From Clostridium sp. KNHs214 (GTDB lineage: Bacteria; Bacillota; Clostridia; Clostridiales; Clostridiaceae), in NCBI RefSeq assembly GCF_000744935.1, contig NZ_JQMW01000013.1, positions 1 through 64,000 on the forward strand: 64,000 nt of DNA, read 5' to 3'. The first letter of the stretch is position 1; the number at the start of each line of letters is the position of its first letter. The notes beneath the pieces were generated by a model. That model was not told the origin of the DNA and searched no databases. It saw only the letters and a program-made list of their open reading frames with translations. Below are positions 23,706-31,049 of the stretch, piece after piece. Made by a program: the position numbers and the translations under genes.

Positions 23706-24900
23706 CCCTCATAACTTCTTTTAATTTATTTTTATAATACTCTAATTGTTTCTTTGTCATTGTTATTTCATTTCTAGGAATTTTATATTTTTTAGAGTTA
23801 TTAAGTAAGTATTCCTTAGCATCTATTTCATTTAAAATACTTCTTAACGGTTCGGCTTTATCATCATTTTGTTTCTTTAAATTTTGTTCAAAATGATATG
23901 TTTCTTCTAACACTTCACTTATACATACATCTTTTCTAAATAATAATACATCGCCAATGTTAGCAGCGGCTGCTTCTAAATCATTAAGATGTTCTTCTAC
24001 TTCTTCATTTCCTCTAACTATAAGAGCACCATTTTTTCTAGCTTTGATAGTTAATTTGTCAAATGTAGTGTCACTAACAAATTTTAAATTTTCTCTTATA
24101 TCATATTCTCTTCTAAATAACTCCTCATTACTAATTATACCACTATTTTCTATTTTTGAAACATCTTTTTTATAACTATCATCTTCAATAGTATAAAAAC
24201 ATCTACACAGCGCGTGCCTTGGTAATTCGATTTTTTTATCAAAATCAAAAACTTGGTCATGGTGCTTTTCACAATCAGCACATAGACGCTTATCTAAAGT
24301 AGCATTATATCTTACTTTTTTAACTCCAGTTTCAATACAAAATCTATCAAAAGCATTACTAGAACATCTAGCAACTTCCGTTTCCACAAGTCTTTTAGCG
24401 TTATAAGCATTAGTATTAAATGTTTTTTCTATATCTTTTTTTATTTGATTCACATTTATCTTACCATCTAGAAACTGTTTAACCTGCTTATGCAAATGCT
24501 CTCCCACTGCTTTCTCATTAGTCCAAACACGTTCAGAGAAATGCTTTCCTTTAAAATTAGCATCCACTATTTTTTTAACATCTTTTAGATTAGCATTGTA
24601 AGAATAGAAGTTAAAAGTATTTTTTACAGTGTTACCTAAAATATTATTTATAGCACGTGTTTGTGTGCCCTTTTGGCTTTGTGTACCGTTAATAATTAGC
24701 TTGGACAACCTTTTATATTCCTTACGTTTATCTTTGCTCTTAAGGCTCATTAACCCATCTAAAACAGTATAGGTTAAGATTATCATGGCTATGGCCTGTA
24801 ATAACTCATCTCTATTCTGCTTTTGTTCTTTGTAGACTTCTTTTAAATCTTCGTCAGCTTCATCATAAAGACTTTCAATAAATTTCTCTTCTCTAGTCAT
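23698..24900 (-). CDS. MuF-type head protein with toxin-like C-terminal domain
   Basis: 400 aa. Residues ~60-240 are the SPP1 gp7/Mu F head morphogenesis domain, with the Cys/His cluster CADCEKHH (207-214) and HALCRCFY (229-236). After a variable linker (~250-275), residues ~276-400 are not part of the standard domain: DKLTIKARKNGALIVRG, then SEVLEETYHFEQN (E332, E333, H336), NEIDAKEYLL (357-366) and EITMTKKQLEYYKNKL. The E-E-x-x-H-x-x-Q plus downstream E/D pattern resembles zincin-like toxin domains. Overlaps the portal stop by one base. Confidence 0.75.
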   Translation of the reverse strand: MTREEKFIESLYDEADEDLKEVYKEQKQNRDELLQAIAMIILTYTVLDGLMSLKSKDKRKEYKRLSKLIINGTQSQKGTQTRAINNILGNTVKNTFNFYSYNANLKDVKKIVDANFKGKHFSERVWTNEKAVGEHLHKQVKQFLDGKINVNQIKKDIEKTFNTNAYNAKRLVETEVARCSSNAFDRFCIETGVKKVRYNATLDKRLCADCEKHHDQVFDFDKKIELPRHALCRCFYTIEDDSYKKDVSKIENSGIISNEELFRREYDIRENLKFVSDTTFDKLTIKARKNGALIVRGNEEVEEHLNDLEAAAANIGDVLLFRKDVCISEVLEETYHFEQNLKKQNDDKAEPLRSILNEIDAKEYLLNNSKKYKIPRNEITMTKKQLEYYKNKLKEVMRGE

Positions 24901-26171
24901 TATTCATCACCTTCATGAACCAAATCATCTAAGTCTATTGGATTCTCATTTTTAAGTTTCTCAAGTTCATTCTTTGGATTCTCTATAAAACTCAATAATG
25001 ATAATCCAGTTTCAGTACTTAATTTATCTCCCAACTGGCTAATAACTTGAGCTGTCATTAAATCATCCTGTGGAATATTAGGAGTAAACTTAATTTTTAT
25101 ATCTCTAAAGTCATATTTGATATTTTTGATAACTTCTAGGTATATAAATAGAAATTTAAGTCTAGTTTTAATACAATCCGCTATAGCTTTTTGATTAAGC
25201 TTACATTTTTCCTCTAAAGATATTAACCTAGCTCGAAGAGCTAGAGAGCTTGTATTACTTTGCATTTTCTCATTATGATTTATGTGAGAACTAAGTTGAT
25301 ACATTTTATCTTCCATAGTGTTTAATGTGTTTTGTATAAAAGTATCATTTATATTTTTTATAAGCCATGCCGCACTTCCATTTTTATCTTTAATCTGCAT
25401 TACTCCTAGTTTTTTCATTTGTGGAATATCATCTTCATCTATACCCACCCCAGTAAGAACCATGTAAGCATTTCTAAAGTCACTTATTTCATTGGATATA
25501 TCACTTAAATTAGTTTCATAAGCATCCTGCAGCCCCTTTAAATCCTTAAATAACGTATCGTCCTTACCTTCATTTGATAACTTACATAATCCAACTGGAA
25601 CAGTTCCAAAAATATGTTTAGTAGTTGGTTTGATTTCCTCAAATTCATCGTTGAAATGTAATATTTCTCTGTCTGTATACACATCAATATAAGTTTTATC
25701 ATCAAAGCTTAATTTAAAAATGTGAATGAAAAAAGATATATTACCAAAATCATCTATGGCAGCATATCCTTCTCGTGGACTTATTATTTTAGAACTGAAT
25801 TGACCTTCCCTATCTACATAATAGAGTTCATAAGCTAAACTGTATATAAGCATATTTTTAGCTAAATTACTATCATGTCCCTCACTCCAGTGGTCTAAAT
25901 AATAATCTATGTCATTAACTATATTTTCATTACCGGATTTACTTATATAGGTTACATCATTTCCTACAGAATAACTAACCTCTTCCTTGATAAATTTTTT
26001 AATAAAGTTAGTATTTATCTTATTATTACTACGCTCTGTTACCATTTGATAATTAGCAATAGCATCTGTATTACCCTTATAGTAGTTATACATTTTATCG
26101 TAAATAGCTTTATTACTTACGTATTCATCATATGCCTTTTTTAATAAGTCTATATCTATTATTTCAATCAC
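24900..26171 (-). CDS. Portal protein
   Basis: 423 aa of the SPP1 gp6-type portal family: DEYVSNKAIYDKMYNYYKG at ~14-32, KFIKEEVSYSVGNDVTY, ISPREGYAAIDDFGNISFFI and the long helical NTMEDKMYQLSSHINHNEKM. The dodecameric portal is the DNA gate between head and tail. Three bp from the terminase stop. Confidence 0.9.
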   Translation of the reverse strand: MIEIIDIDLLKKAYDEYVSNKAIYDKMYNYYKGNTDAIANYQMVTERSNNKINTNFIKKFIKEEVSYSVGNDVTYISKSGNENIVNDIDYYLDHWSEGHDSNLAKNMLIYSLAYELYYVDREGQFSSKIISPREGYAAIDDFGNISFFIHIFKLSFDDKTYIDVYTDREILHFNDEFEEIKPTTKHIFGTVPVGLCKLSNEGKDDTLFKDLKGLQDAYETNLSDISNEISDFRNAYMVLTGVGIDEDDIPQMKKLGVMQIKDKNGSAAWLIKNINDTFIQNTLNTMEDKMYQLSSHINHNEKMQSNTSSLALRARLISLEEKCKLNQKAIADCIKTRLKFLFIYLEVIKNIKYDFRDIKIKFTPNIPQDDLMTAQVISQLGDKLSTETGLSLLSFIENPKNELEKLKNENPIDLDDLVHEGDE

Positions 26172-26174
26172 CCC

Positions 26175-27941
26175 CTAAATTCCAAATTTTCTTCTATCCA
26201 ATAAGACTACATTTTCAATAGTCTCAATAGTTTTTATTTTATTTTCAAGTTCAGAAATACAATCTATCATATCATCATGTAACGTATATAATTGCCCCTG
26301 AAAATCTTTAATTTGTTCAACTGCAGCTTTACTATCTTCACATTCAGAACAAATAATTATTTGCCCATTATTAATTGGATCTATCACAGTAGAAATCTTT
26401 TCATCTTTATTTTTTCTTTGCATTTCATTAATCCACTCATAATGATTATTCTTCAATATTGGACTCTTCTCTATTAACTCTTTAATTTTAACAACATCAG
26501 CCCCCTGATATGTGTTTTTTTCAATACTTATATGTGTTACATCAAGATTTCTTTCAAGCATTTCAACCACTTTTGCACAATATTGCTCGAAACTTAATTT
26601 TTTCATAAGTAAATCTCTTACGTAAGTGAAATCGTTAGTAGCTTTAGAGCCAACTGCCATTGCAGTAAAATCAGATTTTTTATTGGTTGTTGATGCAGGA
26701 TCCACGCATAGCATTGTTTTAACAAACTCATGATTTTCAATTTCTTCTTTGGTTTGAGTTCTAACACTTTTAAACCACTTTTCCCCTATAGAACTTGCAT
26801 CATTCATTAATTCTGACATAAATGCCTTTCTATCTTCCCAGTACTTAACCGCCAAATCATTAAAGCAGTCCCATTTTTCTGGCCACCATACTGGAAATTG
26901 CATTTCTTCTTTATGGTCCTCATAAAATTGCTTAGCTTTTTCTTTTCTTTCTTCTTTATTTAATTTTTCATTAAAATAAATATCATGACATTGCTGCCAA
27001 AGATCACTTTCAAATATATCTTCTACTGTTTGTCCTGACTTTAATATTATTGCACGCCTTAAAATAGTAAAATAATCATTATTTCTACTTAATTTACTCA
27101 TAAGGCAATCTATATGTAATACTGTACCTATAGCAATTATCTTAGTGGCCGCTTTAATCTTTTTACCATTTCTAAATACGGCTTTATCGCCAACCTCTTC
27201 AATTTCTTTTGTCCACTTGGAATATTGCTTTTCTCTTGCTGCATCAGTAAGTATATTTTTTTCATCCTGGAAGTCATCACCGATAAATACAGTAGGCCTA
27301 ACCCCACCCCAGTTATTACCCCTTACAGAAGTACCAGAACCTACGGTTTTTATATAAGTTCCATTAATTAACTCAACTTCGTTTGAATTCACAGTATATC
27401 TTTCACCGTTTGATTTTATGGCTTTAATATTAATTAGTTTACCGAAACATTTAATTATCTTTTGGTTTTCATTAAATACCTTCTTAATTGAATCTAAAAA
27501 TTGAGTGGCATCTGTATCAGTTTTAGCCCCTAACAAAGTAAATACGGATTTCTTATAACAGTGAAGCCAAACAGATACCGCCATATCAAATATAGTTGTT
27601 TTAGCAAATCCTCTGGGTTCTATAATAGTGGCTTTATCATATTTATCTTTTATAAAAATGTCATTCGCTATATTCCAAAGTTCATAATGCCCCTCAGATA
27701 ATTGTCTAGCTACATTAGAATCTTTTACAACAAATGTATCACTCATAAAATACAAACAGAAAAACTCTATATCTCTTTCACCTAATGCCCTTGCTAATTT
27801 ATCTAGATTACTATTATTCGCTTTTAAGAGTGCTTTAGATGTTTCACTATCATAATGCTTAGTTAAGTACTTACTTAGTAAATAAACTTCATACTTAAGT
27901 TCTGTATTAAATCCTAAATCATCAAAGTAAATCATCTTCAC
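26175..27941 (-). CDS. Terminase large subunit
   Basis: 588 aa DNA-packaging motor. ATPase: EPRGFAKTTIFD (~106-117, Walker A variant) and PTVFIGDDFQDEKN (Walker B). Nuclease: MLCVDPASTTNKKSDF with the first metal-binding Asp, then HISIEKNTYQGADVV and HDDMIDCISE near the C-terminus. Longer than SPP1 gp2 but normal for Terminase_6 members. Confidence 0.92.
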   Translation of the reverse strand: MKMIYFDDLGFNTELKYEVYLLSKYLTKHYDSETSKALLKANNSNLDKLARALGERDIEFFCLYFMSDTFVVKDSNVARQLSEGHYELWNIANDIFIKDKYDKATIIEPRGFAKTTIFDMAVSVWLHCYKKSVFTLLGAKTDTDATQFLDSIKKVFNENQKIIKCFGKLINIKAIKSNGERYTVNSNEVELINGTYIKTVGSGTSVRGNNWGGVRPTVFIGDDFQDEKNILTDAAREKQYSKWTKEIEEVGDKAVFRNGKKIKAATKIIAIGTVLHIDCLMSKLSRNNDYFTILRRAIILKSGQTVEDIFESDLWQQCHDIYFNEKLNKEERKEKAKQFYEDHKEEMQFPVWWPEKWDCFNDLAVKYWEDRKAFMSELMNDASSIGEKWFKSVRTQTKEEIENHEFVKTMLCVDPASTTNKKSDFTAMAVGSKATNDFTYVRDLLMKKLSFEQYCAKVVEMLERNLDVTHISIEKNTYQGADVVKIKELIEKSPILKNNHYEWINEMQRKNKDEKISTVIDPINNGQIIICSECEDSKAAVEQIKDFQGQLYTLHDDMIDCISELENKIKTIETIENVVLLDRRKFGI

Positions 27942-27964
27942 ACCTCCAGTTTATAAACATAATA

Positions 27965-28003
27965 AAAGCACCTAGATAATAAAGATAATAACCCTAAGTG
28001 CTT
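27965..28003 (-). terminator. Terminator of the serine recombinase gene
   Basis: Stem AAGCACCTAG/CCTAAGTGCTT with a long AT loop and a minus-strand TTTTATTATG tail. It separates the recombinase from the large terminase. Confidence 0.6.
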
Positions 28004-28012
28004 AATTCTAAT

Positions 28013-28669
28013 TTATTTGTTTTCTTCATACTCTTTTCTATATCTATAATAAGTTGGTTTAGTAATTCCTAAAAGTTTCATACATTCAACTGGCTTAATA
28101 GCTCCATCAAGAACTCTTTTGTATTCTTTAGCAAACTTATCAAAAGCCAACGCTCTAGGTCTTCCATAATCATCCCATTCACCCCTAGCTTTTTTAGCTG
28201 CAATTCCTTCACGTTGTCTCTTCTCTTTTTTCTCCAATTCAGCTTGGGCAAATGAAGCATACATTTCTATAAGCATATTATTTATTGTTTCCATTATCAT
28301 AGTTGCTATAGAATTATCTTTTGGAAGTTCAGTTAATGTTGTAGGAATTTCTAAAACCATTAACCTTATGCCCTTGTCCTGCATCTTTCTAATTTCTTTT
28401 AATGTAAGTTGCTTATTTCTACCTAATCTATCAAGCTCAGTAACTATTAAAGAAACTTTTTCATTAGGATTAATTTGTCCAGCCAAATCCATAGCTTTTA
28501 TCAAGTCCTTATATTGTGGTCTATCGAAATTTTTACCTGTGCATTGGTCCGTATATATTTCTCCTACCAATTCAATATTATGATTAGTGGTAAACTCATT
28601 TATTTCTTTAAGACCTCTATCTAAATGTTGATCCTCTGTTGAAGTTCTATGGTATGCAAAATATAACAT
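28013..28669 (-). CDS. Serine recombinase (resolvase/invertase family)
   Basis: 218 aa. The catalytic domain 1-~145 has the nucleophile Ser in YHRTSTEDQ, the Q-R/D region SLIVTELDRLGRNK and helix E (MYASFAQAELEKKEKRQREG). A C-terminal HTH (~178-215, MKLLGITKPTYYRYRKEY) follows. These enzymes resolve or invert DNA at short sites. It sits between the two terminase genes with its own promoter and terminator. No invertible segment was seen. Could resolve phage multimers, which would matter in a tandem lysogen. Confidence 0.85.
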   Translation of the reverse strand: MLYFAYHRTSTEDQHLDRGLKEINEFTTNHNIELVGEIYTDQCTGKNFDRPQYKDLIKAMDLAGQINPNEKVSLIVTELDRLGRNKQLTLKEIRKMQDKGIRLMVLEIPTTLTELPKDNSIATMIMETINNMLIEMYASFAQAELEKKEKRQREGIAAKKARGEWDDYGRPRALAFDKFAKEYKRVLDGAIKPVECMKLLGITKPTYYRYRKEYEENK

Positions 28670-28678
28670 ATTGACAAC

Positions 28679-28780
28679 TCTCCTTTGACTATAAAAATAT
28701 AATAAAATTTTATGGAGCCCAGCGACAAGGAAAATGCAAGTCCCAAATTAGAACCTACCCCCTTGCGAACTCTTTCTATA
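28679..28780 (-). other. GC-rich leader of the recombinase gene
   Basis: The promoter predicts a ~110-nt untranslated leader. Its centre (about 28714-28767) is much more GC-rich than the surroundings and contains GGGGGTAGG and CGCTGGGCTCC. No known riboswitch or packaging-site signature recognised. It may be the recombination site or a structured RNA. Confidence 0.4.
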
Positions 28781-28785
28781 CTCTT

Positions 28786-28814
28786 ATTATATTAATATAG
28801 TATCAAAATGTCAA
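28786..28814 (-). promoter_or_regulatory. Consensus sigma-A promoter for the recombinase
   Basis: On the minus strand TTGACA (28809-28814), exactly 17 bp, TATAAT (28786-28791): a full-consensus promoter in the middle of the packaging module. Confidence 0.8.
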
Positions 28815-28915
28815 CATATATTTTCAATACCTTTTTATTTATTTTAAATAGCTTTGAATGGCTTAACTACGTTACAATAACAATAGTATCATAAGTATAC
28901 CTTTCAATACTATCC

Positions 28916-29353
28916 TTATTTAGCTTTACCGTTAGGTAACTCAATAACATTATCTTCTTTTATTTCCTTTAGCATATCATCTATATTAATAGGATTGTTA
29001 TCATCTTTAGTATCTGTAACATCTTGCATCTTATTGGTAGGTGTTCCACATAGCCTGTTAATGGCGTATATGATAGCATCCAGTGAAGTCTTATCACTCT
29101 TGCTTTTAAGAGCTATCCTAACAAGCTTATCCACTAATGGCTCTATGTTAAGTAGTATTCTGTTATTAACCTCGGATTTTAAGGCCTGTAAGCTTTTGTC
29201 AAGCTCAGCCTTAAACACTTCATTCTTATTCTTCCATGTTGATATCGTTTGCCTGCTAACACCAGTGATAGTTGCAATATCGTTAATACTCGTACCTTTG
29301 AGTAATAACTCAATTGCTTTTAATTGTTGTTGACTTAATTCTTTATTATCCAT
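28916..29353 (-). CDS. Terminase small subunit-like HTH protein
   Basis: 145 aa from the ATG at 29353; a GTG at 29368 overlaps the AAAGGAG site. The N-terminal HTH (~8-45, LLLKGTSINDIATITGVSRQ) and downstream helices resemble phBC6A51-type small terminases. The C-terminus is acidic. First gene of the packaging block after the ArpU-like regulator. Confidence 0.75.
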   Translation of the reverse strand: MDNKELSQQQLKAIELLLKGTSINDIATITGVSRQTISTWKNKNEVFKAELDKSLQALKSEVNNRILLNIEPLVDKLVRIALKSKSDKTSLDAIIYAINRLCGTPTNKMQDVTDTKDDNNPINIDDMLKEIKEDNVIELPNGKAK

Positions 29354-29390
29354 ATTTACAGTTATCACTCCTTTACTTCTTTACAATAAA

Positions 29391-29421
29391 AAAGACACCT
29401 AGTTAATAACTAAGTGTCCTT
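29391..29421 (-). terminator. Terminator upstream of the small terminase
   Basis: Stem GACACCTAG/CTAAGTGTC followed on the minus strand by TTTTTTATTG. It separates the ArpU-like regulator from the packaging genes, so late transcription may start or be antiterminated here. Confidence 0.65.
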
Positions 29422-29511
29422 TGCTTTCTTCATTAATCTTATAATACTATAATAACCCTTATAAACTAATAAATACAATATCATAAATATTAGTTTTTTA
29501 TTATATTTAAC

Positions 29512-29946
29512 TTAGTTTTTTATAAGAGGTATTAATTTATCTAATATTATTTTTTTCCTTAATGATATTAAATATATATCAGACATATTTAATATACTAG
29601 AAATATCCTTAAATTGAAGATTTCTAAAATATCTAAGCTCTATCAATCTATATTCTAAGTCGGTTAATATTGATAACATATTATCTACTCTTTCAATTTT
29701 AATTTCTTTAGCCCTCTTTAATTTATTAAGATATTCTATTTTTTTCTCTTTAGATTCTATTTCATTAGCAACTGGATCATTTATCTTATAAGTTTGGCCA
29801 GTTCTTTCTTGATAATCTATTGCCCCACATCCTCTGTAATCATTACTTATTTCTTCAATATCAAGTTCTATATTTTTTATTTCTATTACTGTTTTTTTAT
29901 AATTATATAACATAGCTTCTACTTTTTTATATTTATTTTCTTCCAT
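29512..29946 (-). CDS. ArpU/RinA-like late gene regulator
   Basis: 144 aa. A coiled N-terminal half (to ~90) and a sigma region-4-like HTH at ~98-135 (LTDLEYRLIELRYFRNLQFK, then DISSILNMS). Proteins of this type lie just before the small terminase in Firmicute phages and activate late transcription. Confidence 0.75.
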   Translation of the reverse strand: MEENKYKKVEAMLYNYKKTVIEIKNIELDIEEISNDYRGCGAIDYQERTGQTYKINDPVANEIESKEKKIEYLNKLKRAKEIKIERVDNMLSILTDLEYRLIELRYFRNLQFKDISSILNMSDIYLISLRKKIILDKLIPLIKN

Positions 29947-29957
29947 GCATATTCCTC

Positions 29958-30728
29958 CTAGTGTAGATTATCAATACACCCTCCTGCCTCTTCTAATTTT
30001 TTAATATCTATAATTGCAACATGAGTTGGCTTCATTTCATATTTATTATTTAAAAGATTTGTCACAAAGTAAGCTCCATAACAAAAGTCTTGTTGCTCCA
30101 ACGCTCTTTCTATTGCAACTGGTTGTGACTTAAACATTTCTACTTCTTTATAAGTTTCTCTCAGTACTTTATAAACTTTTCTTATATCAATTGAAAGAGT
30201 TCCTTTGGTTCTATCAATTTTATAATACATTTCATCAAACAATAGTCCATCCCCTGATATTTCATTTATATAATTAAATAGAGCTATCACATCTATTTCT
30301 CTTTTAGCAATTAAAACTGGTTTAGGTATTTTCTCTTTAAGAGCTTGTACCTTCATTTCAAGTTGTCCTATTTTTCTATATGCATTATTTTGAATTTTAA
30401 GTAATTCATTTTTATAGTTCTTTTCTATATTTATGAAATACTTTCTTACCTGCTTACCTTTTTCATTATTTTCTACCATACTTAATTCTTTTGCCATATC
30501 TAATGTAATTACATATTCAGTAGTTTTAGATTTTAAATTACTACTCTCACGATTCACAAATTTGTGAAATGTGGAATAATCCTCATTTTCTATAAATCCA
30601 TACTGCTCTATTCTTTGCTTTATCCAGTCAGCAAACTGTCTCTTATTGCCTAAAAACTCATGTAATTCCCTAGCACTAATTAATTGCTCTCCATCTTCAT
30701 TTGTTGTTATTTTAATTAATTCATTCAT
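29958..30728 (-). CDS. AntA/AntB-domain antirepressor
   Basis: 256 aa. N-terminal AntA/AntB domain (~10-85): LISARELHEFLGNKRQFADW, then IKQRIEQYGFIENEDY and YVITLDMAKELSMVENN. Coiled coil ~105-135. The C-terminal part (~140-256) is unlike the ORF6C end of the early antirepressor. Two antirepressors in one phage suggest control of different repressors or phases. Confidence 0.8.
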   Translation of the reverse strand: MNELIKITTNEDGEQLISARELHEFLGNKRQFADWIKQRIEQYGFIENEDYSTFHKFVNRESSNLKSKTTEYVITLDMAKELSMVENNEKGKQVRKYFINIEKNYKNELLKIQNNAYRKIGQLEMKVQALKEKIPKPVLIAKREIDVIALFNYINEISGDGLLFDEMYYKIDRTKGTLSIDIRKVYKVLRETYKEVEMFKSQPVAIERALEQQDFCYGAYFVTNLLNNKYEMKPTHVAIIDIKKLEEAGGCIDNLH

Positions 30729-30773
30729 TATATTTTCACTCCTTATTTTGGTTATTACTTATCTTATAGTTTA

Positions 30774-31049
30774 GGTTACCTTTTTGGTTACCATAGAAAA
30801 GTAACCATTTAACCCATTGATATAACTAACTTTATAAATGTTTTTTTGAAGGTTACCTTTTTGTAAAAACAATGTGCCTATCTTTTATATATATAATTTA
30901 AAATAATATACACGTACGTATATTATTTTTATATTTAGGTAACTTGGTAACTTATATATATATTTATATTAAGAATATAGTAATATCAATACTTTACATA
31001 GGTTACCTTTTTAGTTACCTTCGGCTACCTTTTTATTTTTTAGGTAACC
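30774..31049. repeat. GGTTACC iteron-type region, candidate origin
   Basis: A 310-bp gene-free AT-rich stretch between the antirepressor and the primase-helicase. GGTTACC or its complement occurs at 30774, 30786, 30851, 30938 (6 of 7), 30946 (6 of 7), 31001, 31013 (AGTTACC) and 31043; two pairs share the unit GGTTACCTTTTT with 12-bp spacing. A long tract of TATATA lies in the middle. This is how iteron origins look, next to the replicative helicase gene. Confidence 0.55.

Noticed and set aside
28013-28669. IS607-type transposon
   Set aside because: The recombinase has a C-terminal rather than N-terminal HTH and no TnpB-like gene is nearby; it lies within an otherwise ordered phage module.
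28679-28780. Known riboswitch in the recombinase leader
   Set aside because: No conserved core of c-di-GMP, SAM, TPP or purine classes was found; left as an unidentified leader.
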